Notes: generated from the letters alone by a model not told the origin. A DNA stretch of 64,000 nucleotides from Paraspadella gotoi (GCA_051294375.1 CM119264.1:27857158-27921157); one strand, 5' to 3'; shown: positions 12,228 to 24,823, numbered from the stretch's first letter. Numbers and translations: made by a program.

Positions 12228-12625
12228 TCAAATCCTTCCCCACCGAGCCGACCTAACCTAAATCCATCCCCTAACCATCAAATCCATCCCCTAACCACCA
12301 AATCCAACCCCTTTACCACCAAAGTCATTTTCCATTAACCAAATCTATTTCTTTTCCCACTAAATCCATCCCTCTTATCACCAAATCTATTCCCCTCATC
12401 ATCAAATCCAACCCCCTTATTACCAAATCCATCCCTTCTACCACCGAATCCATCCCCCTTACCCCCATATCCATCTCTTCACCACCAAATCTATCCCCCT
12501 TAACACTAAATCCACCCCCTTACTACCAAATCCATCAACTTAATACCAAATCCATCCCCCTCATCACCAAATCCATCTCCTTATCACAAAATCCCTCCCC
12601 CTTATCACCAAATCCCCTCCAAATC
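12228..12625. repeat. Degenerate about 21-bp minisatellite (ACCAAATCCATCCCC core)
   Basis: The motif caccaaatccatcccctta recurs roughly every 20-22 bp for about 400 bp with substitutions and indels. The strand is strongly biased: the + strand is almost free of G. Confidence 0.85.
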
Positions 12626-12743
12626 CTTCTCTCCCAGCGACCCCATCTATCGCCACGAGGCGGCGCTGCGATCGACATTCGTCTTTCGACCTCAAAATCC
12701 ATCATCGAGGATTTTGTTTGGCGTCGAAACCCGAGAGCGAGAC

Positions 12744-12852
12744 CCTCAGACCCTCAGACGGTCAGACCTCCAGATCCTCAGACCCTCAGACCCACAGACT
12801 CTCAGACCCTCAGACCCTCAGATCCTCAGACTCTCAGACCCTCAAACTCTCA
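12744..12852. repeat. 9-bp tandem repeat CAGACCCTC
   Basis: About 12 units of cagaccctc and close variants (cagatcctc, cagactctc). Confidence 0.95.
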
Positions 12853-12925
12853 GTCCCTTGGCCGCTCGCCTTTTTTGGCCCGATTGCAATGAATCGCTAT
12901 TTGCCCCACAATCCAGTGGAAATCC

Positions 12926-12927
12926 TG

Positions 12928-13025
<98 letters not shown>
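12926..13025. repeat. (ATT)n microsatellite
   Basis: About 33 perfect ATT units. Confidence 0.98.
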
Positions 13026-13026
<1 letters not shown>

Positions 13027-13168
13027 AATAAGGAAAGAAAATAAAATCGCTAACCGTTCTTTAAAAATTTTAATTATGGATTCTAAACTTTTTTGCTCCT
13101 CTTGTTCAAACGCCGGACTCTAAACTTTATTTTATTTGTTTATTTTACAAATGCAAACGAAAGTATTA

Positions 13169-13174
13169 TTCTCT

Positions 13175-13228
<54 letters not shown>
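13169..13228. repeat. (CT)n microsatellite
   Basis: Interrupted CT run. Confidence 0.95.
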
Positions 13229-13229
<1 letters not shown>

Positions 13230-13476
13230 GTTTTCATACCATTCTCTTGTACATACTTATAAACGTTTTTTTCCTAAAACCTAACCATTTCTCTTGTAGT
13301 TTTTTCTCCCGTATTGTTTACTGTGATAATTTTTGTTATTGTTTATATTTGTATGCATTTGTATCATTAACTTCATATGAACCTCATTGATCTTCTTTTA
13401 CCCCGACTTTTTCCTTTTTTGGAACTCATTTCTTGCAATCGAAACTAATTGACGTATATCGTTACCTCGACTCTCC

Positions 13477-13588
13477 TATGATGATGACTTAACCCATCGT
13501 AATAAAATAGCACCCACTTTATGACATTGAGTTATGATGATGACTTAACCCATCGTAATAAAATAGCACCCACTTTATGACATTGAGT
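13477..13588. repeat. Perfect 56-bp tandem duplication
   Basis: 13477-13532 and 13533-13588 are identical head-to-tail copies beginning tatgatgatgacttaaccca. Identity over the full unit points to a recent event or a local assembly stutter. Confidence 0.97.
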
Positions 13589-13984
13589 TATGAATCATTA
13601 CGTCTGATCTCTGACTGATCGTCGGCCGCATTCGGTCATCATTGCTCGCTCTCTATCTGATCAGCCCGCTCGTTCTTCTCTTCACCCCTTTGCGATCCCA
13701 CCCCCAACCCTACCCCCCTTTTACCTTCCCAAAACTCACCTCTGCCTTACCCACATTTTCTATTTCACTTCATCTCCGCCTTCATCTTCGTGTCTACATT
13801 GATTAAAATAGTCAAGATAGTTCATCCGTTAACTTAACTTAAACCCATTATTCCGTTAACTAGATCACCCTTTAACCAGTTAACCCGTTAACCCATTAAC
13901 TTCACGACAATGTCGCGGACGCGATGGCAAACGTTGTCAGGGTGAAGATGAATCACGTGTGGCTAAATAATCCGATCCACGGGT

Positions 13985-14104
<120 letters not shown>

Positions 14105-14589
14105 GAAGGTTCACTTTCCTCTCTGTCTCTGTCTTTCTCCTTTTCTATATTCTAATCATGTCGTCTTCTCGCGACCTAAAACGTTGACAAATGATGAATG
14201 CAAAAGTCGTACTCCGCCCCCGGACGCCAGGGGATGTTCCGCCTCGTCCCGGAACCCACTCTTCTCTCAGCTGCAAACCCTACCTTGGCCGCAGCCACGT
14301 TTTTTATTTGGTTCAAATTGTTAGCCTCGCTGTTTTCTTCTGTCAACCTGTTAGTCTCCTTTTTTGACAATTGTCGTTTTCTTCAAAATTACTTTTAAAA
14401 AAAGATTTCTTTTTTTTCTATTTGCTAAAAGACAAATCAATCGAACTGAACAATACCTTACAGTGTTACACTTACCTTTCAGCCAATACTGTCTTTCTTC
14501 TCAGATTGACACCTGCCGAAAACCGTTTCCTTTCGACGTCAACTTTTGACGCGGGCGTTGAACCTTTTTTTAGTCGGTTCTGCTTACAG

Positions 14590-14660
14590 CGTCCGTCCGT
14601 CCGTCCGTCTGTGCGTCCGACCGTCCGTCCATCTGTCTGTCTGTCTGTCCGTCTGTTCCA
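14590..14660. repeat. (GTCC/GTCT)n microsatellite
   Basis: Tetranucleotide run of gtcc and gtct units. Confidence 0.95.
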
Positions 14661-14913
14661 CCTTAGCAAAAAACACCAATTACTCGTGATTTTATGGATG
14701 GATTGGAATGAAATTTTGTTAGTGGGTAGGAAAGTGTGTGATTGAGCAGAAAATCAAGTTTCGATGGAATCGTCCAAGTGGAAATGAGTTAAAATGAAAA
14801 AAAGAACAATCTATTACACTATTTGATTATGCTTCTTTTATTTTTATATTAAATGTAAATTCAAGCTGCATTAATTGATTATTAATAAATAAGTAACTAA
14901 TTAATTATTTGTA

Positions 14914-15134
14914 GTCGGACATTGCCTATAAGCATGTCTATTTCAGTTGTGACCCGGTGGCTCATTGAGTAAAGCCATCAGCTCATGACCACTAGGTACC
15001 GGGTTCAATCCCAACCCGGTACCTACCCTGCGGGAAGAGTGAGGACGGCCGCCTTGGGGGCGTGGCAAACCCTTAAGCCTGGTTCCAACCCCAGGACCCG
15101 TTCCATGTCTGCCCACTTAGCGCCTTATCCACAT
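14914..15134 (+). mobile_element. tRNA-derived SINE (family SINE-1) with target-site duplication
   Basis: A 221-bp element carries an A-box-like tggctcattgagt (14958-14970) and a textbook B box ggttcaatccc (15002-15012). The spacing is right for an internal RNA polymerase III promoter of a tRNA-like head. The body continues with an unrelated G/C-rich part ending gcgccttatcc. The 14-bp sequence attaattatttgta lies on both sides (14900-14913 and 15135-15148), the expected footprint of LINE-driven insertion. The same family sits in reverse orientation in the protease intron at 38244-38486 and its duplicate at 31404-31626, which confirms it is an interspersed repeat. Confidence 0.85.
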
Positions 15135-15147
15135 ATTAATTATTTGT

Positions 15148-15200
15148 AATTAATTAATTAATTAATTAATAAATTAATTAAATAATTAATTAATTATCTG
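15148..15200. repeat. (TAAT)n tract
   Basis: attaattaattaattaat run downstream of the SINE. Confidence 0.9.
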
Positions 15201-15604
15201 ATCAGCTGCTAACCGCTAAGGATCGTGGGCAGATCCGGCATTGTTTGCTCAAACTTGTTTTCTTTGTATGTTAACTGGATTGACATCGGATGTCAACTCG
15301 TGACGACCAAGGGCAACGAAGGGCGAGGGACGGCGTCGTATCTGACCTCATTGCTTCGCTAACTCTTTCCAGTAGAGGCGAGTTTGCATAAGTTTAAAAC
15401 TCCCGGGACCGTTAGTGGATTTTGTAGTATATAAATTAGTTTTCCCAAGGTAAATAATTAATAGTCAATTCGTGACCGAGGCAAATAATATAAAATTATA
15501 CATAATACCATCAGCGAAGCAGAATTCAATGCTGACTGCACATGGCGGGAGAACTGACTCAGAAAACCAAAGGGGCGGCGGAGAAGGGATGGTGAAAGAA
15601 AGAG

Positions 15605-15605
<1 letters not shown>
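15200..15605. other. No gene seen
   Basis: Mixed-composition DNA without a supported exon. Confidence 0.5.

Positions 15606-15648
<43 letters not shown>
15606..15648. repeat. (GA)n microsatellite
   Basis: GA run of about 20 units. Confidence 0.95.
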
Positions 15649-15651
<3 letters not shown>

Positions 15652-16044
15652 TCTGCAGAAATGACGGAAGGACGAACGTGAAAGTTTGAAAAATGAGCGG
15701 ATCATTCTCAAACTCTTACCGATGGAGGTCGCGAGTGGTTGGGGACGAGGGAGGGTGATTGAAGGTGGCGTTGGGATGTTTGGTAGAAAGTGTCAGTGTG
15801 AACACTGTGAACTGTCAAGTTAATGCATTAATTGTGAAAATGGTATAAAATGACGGTTATGGCAATCGGCTGAGAAACGGTGATAATTGTGAATCTTTGA
15901 GGTTGAATTATTTTGCGGGTGATTTGATAGTTTGATCTTTGACATTTATAGTCGTAAGTTCTGGGTGAATTTTGAAACAAAAGTATGTTAAGGACAAAAA
16001 ATATTGATGGGGCTAATTAAAAATTGAAATTCTAGAATAAGTGA

Positions 16045-16047
<3 letters not shown>

Positions 16048-16097
<50 letters not shown>

Positions 16098-16100
16098 AAG
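16048..16100. repeat. (GA)n microsatellite
   Basis: GA run with a GGGA interruption. Confidence 0.95.
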
Positions 16101-16214
16101 AAATGAGGTGGAAAAAAAAGGAGATTGATGAGTGGATAAATATGCGGAGGAGAAAATCTGAGATATTAGAGATTAGAGCGAAGATGAGAAAAGAGAGAGA
16201 GAGAGAAAAATTGG

Positions 16215-16475
16215 AAGAGAGATAAAATGAAAGAATTAAAATGGAAATTAGGTTAAATGAAGAAATTAAAATGAAAATTAGATAAAATGAAGCAATTAAA
16301 ATAGAAAATAAATGAAATTAAGAAATAAAAATTAAAATGAGGTGAAATGAAGAAATTATAGTGAAAAATAGATGAAATTAAAACATAATGAAAGATACAG
16401 AAATGAAATTTCATTTAATAGAAATTAAATGAATGAAAAAAGTTGGAAGTAATGAAAAGATTAAAATAAAATTGA
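16215..16475. repeat. Degenerate A-rich tandem repeat (AATGAAGAAATTAAAATG core)
   Basis: aaatgaagaaattaaaatg and variants recur about every 25-35 bp over 260 bp. Confidence 0.6.
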
Positions 16476-16619
16476 ATAAGATGAAGAAGTTACTACGGAA
16501 TTAGGTAAAGAAGTTACAATAGTTACAACAGAAATTAGACTAAAGTAAAACGAAAAAAAAATTTATTGATAAAAAGGGGAGATGAAATAAATACTTGATT
16601 AATGAAAACAATATGAAAG

Positions 16620-16636
16620 AAAAGAGAAAGAGAGAT

Positions 16637-16720
<84 letters not shown>

Positions 16721-16730
16721 AAGTGAGAGG
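16620..16730. repeat. (GA)n microsatellite
   Basis: Interrupted GA run; the - strand Ser-Leu frame is its translation. Confidence 0.95.
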
Positions 16731-16907
16731 AGAGTGCAGGTACACGAACGGCAAGGTTAAAATGCAACAAAGGAGCCGGAAAGGGAACGAAGAAGAAAGA
16801 AAAACGGAGAGAATGAAGAGAAAGAAAATGGTTTGGCTGTTATGAATACAAAAGGATTATAGAGGCAGTAAGGCGGAAGATTGTGAAGGTCAACGGTTGA
16901 TTAAAGA

Positions 16908-17090
16908 GGGAGAGAGAGAGAGAGAGAAGAGTGAGAGAGAAGAGAGAGAGAGAGAGAGAAGAGAGATGGAAAGGGGGCAAAAGTATAGAGAGTATAGATG
17001 AGAGATGAGAGAGTAAAGTTAAGAAGAGAGAGAGTAGAAATAAAGAGAGAGACAGAGGACAGAGAGAAACAAGAGAGAAAGAAAGAGAGA
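16908..17090. repeat. Degenerate GA-rich tract
   Basis: gagagaga broken by aag, tag and aca. Confidence 0.9.
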
Positions 17091-17639
17091 TGCTTACAAA
17101 ACTACTTAAAAACACTGTCGGCTCAGGCTCTGAAATAACGTTTACTTATCCTTCACCTTTTTCCCCATTACCTCCTCCGACGGATTCCATAATATTAAAC
17201 CGTTATCCGTTAAAGAAAAATATATTATAGATCATCGATTCTTGTAAAGTTGGTTAAAGATTAATAATGAAAGCGCATTATAGCGCCCGTTCCGGGTTGG
17301 GGGGGGGGTGGCCCCCGGCCCACCGTTTTGTCGGGAAGACAGATGTAAATACACCACACTTTGCAAAGCCGGTAAACAGACGTAGGAGGATAAATGATGG
17401 TTGGAAATCGTCACGGCCGCCTCCCCCCGGGGATGGGGGGAGTAAGGGAAAAAGGGAAGTGGGGACGCGGTGGGTAGGCGTGGGTCGGGCTGGGTAGGGC
17501 CAGTGTGGGGGGGAACAGATCGAGTCGCAAATGATGAGAGTAGAAAGACTCCAAACAAAGGATGACCTCGTTGGGGTGGGAGGGGTCGAGGGGGGGGAGG
17601 AAGATTTACGAGATGAGAAGGAAAAAAAAATGGGAATTG

Positions 17640-18030
17640 GAATCTTGGAGGAAAGAAAGGAAAGGAAAGGAGAAGGAATAGAAAAGGAAAGGAATGGAAT
17701 GAAAGAAGAAAGGAATAGGAGAAAAGAAAAGAAAGGAGAGGAGCGGGAAAGGATAGGAAAGAAAAGGATAAAAAGGAAAGAAAAAGAAAGGAAAAGGAAG
17801 AGGAATATGAAAGGAAAGAATAGGAAGGAAAGGAAGAGGAAAGGAAAGAAAGGAAAGGAAATCAAGAGGAAAGTCAAAAGAAGAAAGAGGAGAAGAAAGA
17901 AAAGAAATGAGAGAGGAGAGGGGAAGGAAGGAAAGATAAAAGAAAGGGAAAGATGTAATAAAACTAAAAGAAAAAAAATAGGTAATAAGAAGAAAAAAAA
18001 GAAAAGAATAAGAAAAGAAGAGAAAAAGAG
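17640..18030. repeat. (GGAAA)n-type purine tract
   Basis: Degenerate ggaaa/aagaa pentanucleotide array; both-strand low-complexity frames (Lys-Glu-Arg or Phe-Leu-Ser) derive from it. Confidence 0.9.
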
Positions 18031-18199
18031 AAGAAATTAGGGAGCTAAAGAGGGGCGAGTGGGCATAAATTAAGGAAACTCGGTGTGTTGTTTTTATCTC
18101 TGACGACAGTCTCTTTAAAAAGAGTGACAAATCCTTCAAAGAAGACTCGTCCACCGAGAGGTACAGTGAGGAAAAGCAAGAAGAGATATACGAGAGAAG

Positions 18200-18231
18200 G
18201 AGAAAAATAGAGAGAGAAGAGAGAGAGAGAG

Positions 18232-18263
<32 letters not shown>

Positions 18264-18264
18264 G
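18200..18264. repeat. (GA)n microsatellite
   Basis: GA run with single-base breaks. Confidence 0.9.
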
Positions 18265-19756
18265 CAAACATTTGGCGAGATTCACTAATCGGTCTTACGC
18301 GCTTTAAACTGTTTCGGCATCACAGGGAAAGAACTGTGGAACATTTCTTTCTCATTCTCAAATCACGCCGATATAAAAGTCCCTCTCCCCGCCGAACTTA
18401 CTTCTTGTAGTCTTCACAAAATGATCACTTACTTCTTCGCTCAACTATTCACCGCACGATTTTAAAACATTTTTTTTACTCTGACTCTCTTTGCCTGTTT
18501 TATTTGGCGTTATCGATATTGTCTAATTAATTGGCATTCCTAATCAACCATTATTATTCTCCTGCCTTGACGAATCACACTTTCACTGAAACTTCACTTT
18601 CTACTTTTACTCACCTCTCATATTCACTCTTTTAACGCACCTTCTCCATTAAACTTTTCATTCACCCTTCACATTCACAATTTCACACACCTCTTTCCTC
18701 CCTCACATCCATTGAGTCCTTTTCAATCGCTTTTTTCTCTGGAGAAAAAAATATTTGTTACTCGATCCGCTGTTTTTTTTTTCTCCGATTCACTTCTCCA
18801 TCTCCTTCTTGTCTCTTCATTCTCCTTCTTTCTTCCATTCTCCTCTTTTTCTTTCATGGCTACTGTATCTTCAAATTTATATTTTGAGTATTTTTTACCT
18901 CCTTTATGTTTGGTCCATGGTACTTCTCTTTTCACTTTCCTTATTTAGCCATTTTCCATTCTCCCTACTTGCATCATTTACGCATTTCCGTTCCCTACAC
19001 TCGCATATTTAAGCTCCTATTTTCACTTAATATCGTCTATATTTTTCTATACAGTTTTTTTTATTCTTGCCATTTTTTTTATTTTTATATTATTTTATTA
19101 TTTTCTTTATAAATTTTCTTTTTCCTTTCTCACTTTCTTTCTGACTTTTATAACAAGGCAACGAAAAAATCGGGATTTATCGCGAGTCCTCTCATCTCTC
19201 TCTCTCTCACACTCTCTCTCCTCAAATACGCGGTGACTCCTCCCTCTGAACAACCGAAATGTATCGGGAAAGAAAATAAATGATATCAAATGAAGAAATG
19301 CCAATTGAGCCGAAACGTGTCGATGACCGGCATCTGACGCCAATCTAGAGTCATTCAATTTGTCGTAAATCTCTCATGAAAGGTCAAAAAACACCGAAAG
19401 GAAGGATATGCGATGTATAAAGGTTTTTCCTTACAAGTCGAATTCTTAATCTACCCATTATAACGTATCAGCAAGATTCTTTAAAAATTAACAAAAGAAA
19501 AGCGATTTATCGAATCCACGTGAGGTTTTATTGGAAATAAATTTTTGGGTGAGAAAAAAAAAAATAACGGGAAATTTCTGCTAAGCGGGAGGATTTCGCC
19601 ATGAGTGATGAAAACGTTTCATAGTAAATGAGGCCTGGATAATTGTTAGCCAGCTATTATAAATTAAATGTAGTTTTATTTTTTAAAAAAAATTTCAAAA
19701 CAATCCTGTCAGAATTATACATATGCAGTATAGTCAATAAGTGGATAGTAATAGTA

Positions 19757-19938
19757 TGAAATTGTAGCATACAATATAAAATTATCCATTCATTTAATGA
19801 ATAAGTCCTATCTTGTCCCTGATATTGGACAGCTTTGGTTGGTTTAAGGCCTTCCATCACTCTTACAAGATAATGACAATAGCAAGCTTTCAATCAGAAC
19901 CTCTCACAGTCGCGTTTATTCACTCCAGAGTTTATAAT
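19757..19938 (+). repeat. Rep-1 interspersed element
   Basis: Member of a repeat family that starts tgaaattggtacaaccaata. It continues through aagctatcttg, gacaggctttggtgg, caagataatgacatagca and ttcactcccagagt. Unit parts occur here and near 24824, 32741, 33485, 33755, 33968, 39601, 40347, 40616, 40827, 42712 (inverted), 48484 and 48890. Confidence 0.85.
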
Positions 19939-20471
19939 AGTAATAATAGTATAAATAATGAGTATATACATAGTATATTAAAATTATTACGGTAACCTGT
20001 GGTTGGTTACAGTATAGTAAAGTGAAATAAAGGTTTTTAGAAGAAAAATAAAAAGTGAGAGATCTTAAGAAGAGTCAACGCGAAAGTTCAGCGGAGCGAC
20101 ATCAAACATTGTGAATTTGTGATTGTGATTGCCATCGATTTATAGAACCAAAAAAATCGATTCTATTTTTATTTTCCGAGAAGGAATAAAGTTCACTTCT
20201 CTCAAAGATGAAGGAAAACCTTTTATATATTCCTTATAACAAGATACAATATCTTTAAACAAACGTTTTGTTTAAAGCAAGAATAACGTAATTATTGTTT
20301 AAACAACGAAATTTTTGAATTTTTACTTTGAACATTCGTTTGTTATAAATAAATAAATAAAACAATTTCAAAACGCAATGAAACAGAAAAAAATATACAT
20401 AATTACATAAATATTTAAAAAAAAAAAAAATTTCCGGCTGTTAAAATTTATCACGGCGCGTCATTCGTAAA

Positions 20472-20578
20472 TAATCAATAATAAATAATAAATAATAATA
20501 AAATAATAATAAATAATAATAATATAATAAATTAATGATAATAATAATAAATAATAAATAATAAATAATAATAATATC
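20472..20578. repeat. Imperfect (AAT)n tract
   Basis: aataataaat run. Confidence 0.9.
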
Positions 20579-20703
20579 CTAATTTTCATCCTCCACTTGA
20601 TAATTTATTATTTAATATTGAAATGAATTAATTTTGTACACGTCATCCCCCTTGATAAAAAGTCGTCCATGCCTCGACTGAGTCTTTGTCGCTTTATTTT
20701 TTT

Positions 20704-20772
20704 GGCGGCGAAAGGATGAAAGGCGGCGGCGGCGAAAAGATGAAAGGCGGCGGCAAAGATGAAAGAGTTGGA
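20704..20772. repeat. GGCGGCGGCGAAAAGATGAA tandem motif
   Basis: Three degenerate units around 20 bp; also present in the right copy at 25776-25836. Confidence 0.75.
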
Positions 20773-21024
20773 CGGGCGGATGCAACGCGGCGGTCAATAA
20801 CGCCGCTCAACTGGGTCAAACACACGTATTGAGAAGAGAGGAGGGAGAGAGAGTGAAATGGGCGGGTCCGACGGGATGGAGAGAGAGTGGGGATGGAATG
20901 ATGAGAGTCATTGGTCATGGGAGGAGAAGAAGACGAATGATGCTGCCATCTGCCTCAAAAATATAGTTAAAGAAGACAGGGGTGTAAAGTAATTAATAAT
21001 AACAATACATAATGATAATGATAA

Positions 21025-21058
<34 letters not shown>

Positions 21059-21150
21059 TATAATAATAATAATAATAATAAATATAAAATAAATTCATAT
21101 AATAATATATAATGAATAATAATATATATAATAATAATATTAAAATAGAT
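21025..21150. repeat. Imperfect (AAT)n/(TA)n tract
   Basis: aataataataat mixed with atatat. Confidence 0.9.
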
Positions 21151-21769
21151 AAATAGTATCTTTTTGGTAATGCACATTATGAAGCCAAAAAAGGCATTAC
21201 ACTCGGTCAACCTTCCGTCAACTTTTTATTTAATTACTTCATATTTCACACTTGTAATAAAACACCGCGAGTGAACGATCGGTTACCTGAGAGGCGACGG
21301 TTAAACACGACTCTCGCGTGACGAGGCGATCGCAACGGGGAGTGAAAATCTGTGAAAGGGAGGGTCTGCATCCGGAGGATGGAAGAAAGGAGTCGTGAAA
21401 AGCAGAGAATTCGCCACCTACCCCCTCCGCCTCCGCCGCGAGATGTGAAGGATAAAAAAAAGCGTTGAAAAGACATGTTTTCGGGGTCAACGAGGGCGTG
21501 ACCCTCGCGTGAAGGGTGAGGGGGGGAGGGGGAAGAGAGCAATTGTGGGGGGGGCGAGGGTCAGGATTTTTCTAAGAACAGAGATGGAGGTTTTTATTCC
21601 GAAAAGAGGATAGACTCTCTTGTGGGTCAGGTGATTTGTTATTTTATTGATGGCTTGAAATGATAAAAAGCGACCCATGAGGTACTGCGGGTGGTTATGA
21701 AAAATCAGTGAAGCTTTCTTTGTTGGTTTGTTTTTGTTGCCTTTTGCTGTCGGAGAAGTGGGTCTTTGA

Positions 21770-22168
21770 ATCTAGACTGACTGGACTAATTCTGCGCATT
21801 CAAAACCAGATGGAATTGGGTAATAAAAGGGCGCCAGAAGGGAGACGTAATGGCCGCCGTCCATGCGCCCTGGAGATTGCGGACGACTTAAAGTCTCAGT
21901 AGACGGGGACGTCGGCTAAGGCCGAAAATGACGACTGTCCACTAAGCCCAGGACTTGAACTGAAAGTGTTCTGTAGTAAGTCTGATGCGTGTAGCTTTGA
22001 TTGTAGTGCCGTAGCTGTTTTTGTAGCTGTAAGAGGTCGTAGTAGATATCCTTTTTTGATTGGGTGCAATTTTAGAATTAAACAAAACATTATCACAACT
22101 TCCAGCAAATTATGATATAAATTTTTTAAAGTGTCTTTCTTACTTGTTTCTGAAACCCAATATTTAAC
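21770..22168 (-). mobile_element. Inverted partial copy of the 4936-5811 element, cut by a gap
   Basis: Read on the - strand this repeats about 5340-5805, for example gactaattctgcgcattcaa, tggagat...gtcggc...aaggccg and tttcttac..gtttctgaa. It runs up to the 25-N gap at 22169-22193. It starts where the left copy of the 4.7-kb duplication stops matching the right copy. Confidence 0.75.
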
Positions 22169-22789
22169 NNNNNNNNNNNNNNNNNNNNNNNNNAAGTAGA
22201 AAGAGAGATAGAAATAAAGAGAGAGACAGAGACAGAGAGAAACAGAGAGAAAGAAAGAGAGATCTTACAAACTACTTAAAAACACTCGGCCTCAGGCTCT
22301 GAAATAACGTTTACTTAATCCTTCACCTTTTCCCATTACCTCCGACGGATTTCCATAAATTAACCGTCACCGGTTAAAAAAAAATGTATATAGATACATC
22401 GATTCTTGGTAAATTGGTTAAAGATTAATAATGAAAGCGATTATAGCGCCGTCGTGGGTGGCGGCACGTGCGGGAGACAGATTAAATACCCACACTTTGA
22501 AAGCCGGTAAACAGACGAGGAGGATAAATGGGTTGGAATCGTNNNNNNNNNNNNNNNNNNNNNNNNNNNNNNNNNNNNNNNNNNNNNNNNNNNNNNNNNN
22601 NNNNNNNNNNNNNNNNNNNNNNNNNNNNNNNNNNNNNNNNNNNNNNNNNNNNNNNNNNNNNNNNNNNNNNNNNNNNNNNNNNNNNNNNNNNNNNNNNNNN
22701 NNNNNNNNNNNNNNNNNNNNNNNNNNNNNNNNNNNNNNNNNNNNNNNNNNNNNNNAGAAGAAAAGAGAAAAATTGGAATTGAGAATCTT

Positions 22790-23165
22790 GGAGGAAAAGA
22801 AAAGGAAAGGAAAGGAGAGGAATAGAAAGGAAAGGAATGGAATGGAAAAGAAAGGAAAGGAATGGAAAAGAAAAGAAAGGAGAGGAGCGGAAAGGATAGG
22901 AAAGAAAAGGAATAAAAAGGAAAAGAAAAGAAAGGAAAGGAGAGGAAATGAAAGGAAAGGAAAGGAAAGGAAAGGAAAGGAAAGGAAAGGAAAGGAAATC
23001 AAAGGAAATCAAAGGAAAGAAAGAGGAAAGAAGAGAAAAGAAATGAGAGGAGAGGAAGGGAAGGAAAGAAAAGAAAGGGAAAGATGTAAATAAAACTAAA
23101 AGAAAAAAAAAGTAATAAGAGAAAAGAAAAGAAAAGAAAAGAAAAGAAGAGAAAAAAGAGAAGAA
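22790..23165. repeat. (GGAAA)n pentanucleotide array
   Basis: Long near-perfect ggaaa array, the right-copy counterpart of 17640-18030. Confidence 0.95.
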
Positions 23166-23297
23166 ATTAGGGCTAAAAAGAGGGCGGATAAATAAGGAAA
23201 CTCGGTGTTTGTTTTTATCGCTGACGACAGTTCTCTTTAAAAAAGAGTGACAAATCCCTTAAAAGATGCCTCCGAGACGTGAGGAAAACAAGAGAAA

Positions 23298-23386
<89 letters not shown>
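23298..23386. repeat. (GA)n microsatellite
   Basis: About 44 GA units; longer than at the left-copy position (18200-18264). Confidence 0.98.
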
Positions 23387-23387
<1 letters not shown>

Positions 23388-24823
23388 CAAACATTTGGCG
23401 ATTCACTTATCGGTCTTCCGCTTTACTTGGTTTCTGCATTTCACGAGGGAAGAGACTGTGGAACAATTTCTTTCCTCATTCTCAACTCACCCTGATATAA
23501 AAGTCCCTCCTCCCGCCGAACTTACTTGCTTGTGTCTTCACAAAATGACTCACCTTCTTCGCTCAACTCATTCACCACGATTTTAAAACATTTTTTTTTA
23601 CTCTGACTCTCTTTGCCTGTTTTATTTGCTTATGATATTGTCTTACCCTTAAATGTGCATTCTAATAAACATTATACTCCTCTTGACGATCACACTTTCA
23701 CTGACACTCACTTTCTACTTTTACTCACCCTCATATTCACTCTTTTAACCACCTCTCACATTAACACTTTCATTCACCCTCACATTCACAATTTCACCAC
23801 CTCTTTCCCTTCCTCACATCCATTGTCTTTTCAACCTTTTTTCTCTGGAGAAAAAAAATATTTGTTACTCGATCCGCTTGGTTTTTCTTTTCTCCGATTC
23901 ACTTCCATTCTCCTTCTTTCTCTTCCATTCTCCTTCTTTCTCTTCCATTCTCCTTCTTTTTCTTTCATGCTACTTATCTTTCAATTTTATATTGTATTTT
24001 TTACTCTCCTTTATGTTTGGTCCATGTACTTCTCTTTTCACTTTCCTTATTTACCATTTTCCATTCTCCTACTGCATCATTTACCATTTCTTTCCCTACA
24101 TCGCATATTTAAGCTCCTATTTTCACTATAATCTCTATATTTTTCTATCAATTTTTTTTATTCTTGCCATTTTTTTTATTTTATTTATTTTATTTATTTC
24201 TCTTTATAAATTTTTCTTTTTCTTTCTCACTTTCTTTCTTACTTTTTATAACAAGGCAACGAAAAAATCGGATTTATCGGAGTCTCTCACTCTCTCTCTC
24301 TCTCCCACTCTCTCTCTCAAATGCGGTGACTCTCCCTCTGAACACCGAAATGTATCGGGAAAGAAATAAATGATATCAAGAAGAAATTCCAATTGGACCG
24401 AAACGTCGATGACCGGCATCTGACGCCATCTAGAGTCATCAATTTGTCGGTAAATCTCTCACTGAAAGGTCAAAAAACCGAAAGGAAGGATATGCGATGG
24501 ATAAAAGGTTTTTCCTTACAGTCGAATCTTAATCTACCCATTATACGTATCAGGCAAGATTCTGAAAATTTAAAAAGAAAGCGATTTATCGAATCCAGCG
24601 TGAGGTTTTATTGGAAATAAATTTTTGGGTGAGAAAAAAAAATAACGGGAAATTTCTGCTAAGGGGAGGATTTCCCATGAGTGATGAAACGTTTCAATAG
24701 TAAATAGGCTGGGATAATTTGTAGGCCGCTATTATAAATTATATGTAGTTTATTTTTAAAAAAATTCAAAACAATCCTGTCCAGAATTACTACATATGCA
24801 GTATAGTATAGTATAGTATAGTA

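Larger units (their letters stand above)
17030..21755. repeat. About 4.7-kb duplicated segment, left copy (partner 22194-26808)
   Basis: From about 17030 the sequence is collinear with 22194 onward for about 4.7 kb, differing mostly by one- or two-base indels. Shared landmarks are the pyrimidine-rich stretch near 18600, a Rep-1 element (19757), AAT tracts near 20480 and 21030, and the aaggcggcggcgg block near 20710. Within it, 17412-17614 (about 203 bp) occupies the position of a 213-N sized gap in the right copy. Collinearity ends near 21755. No gene is supported inside; the Lys/Arg/Glu and Phe/Ser/Leu frames follow composition. Confidence 0.92.

Noticed and set aside
14472-14669. - strand frame with DRQTDGRT repeats
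   Set aside because: Translation of the (GTCC/GTCT)n microsatellite.
17278-18271. Overlapping - strand frames resembling a hydrophobic membrane protein
   Set aside because: Phe-Leu-Ser runs are forced by the (GGAAA)n tract on the other strand; no conserved motif, and the right copy has a gap and different frames.
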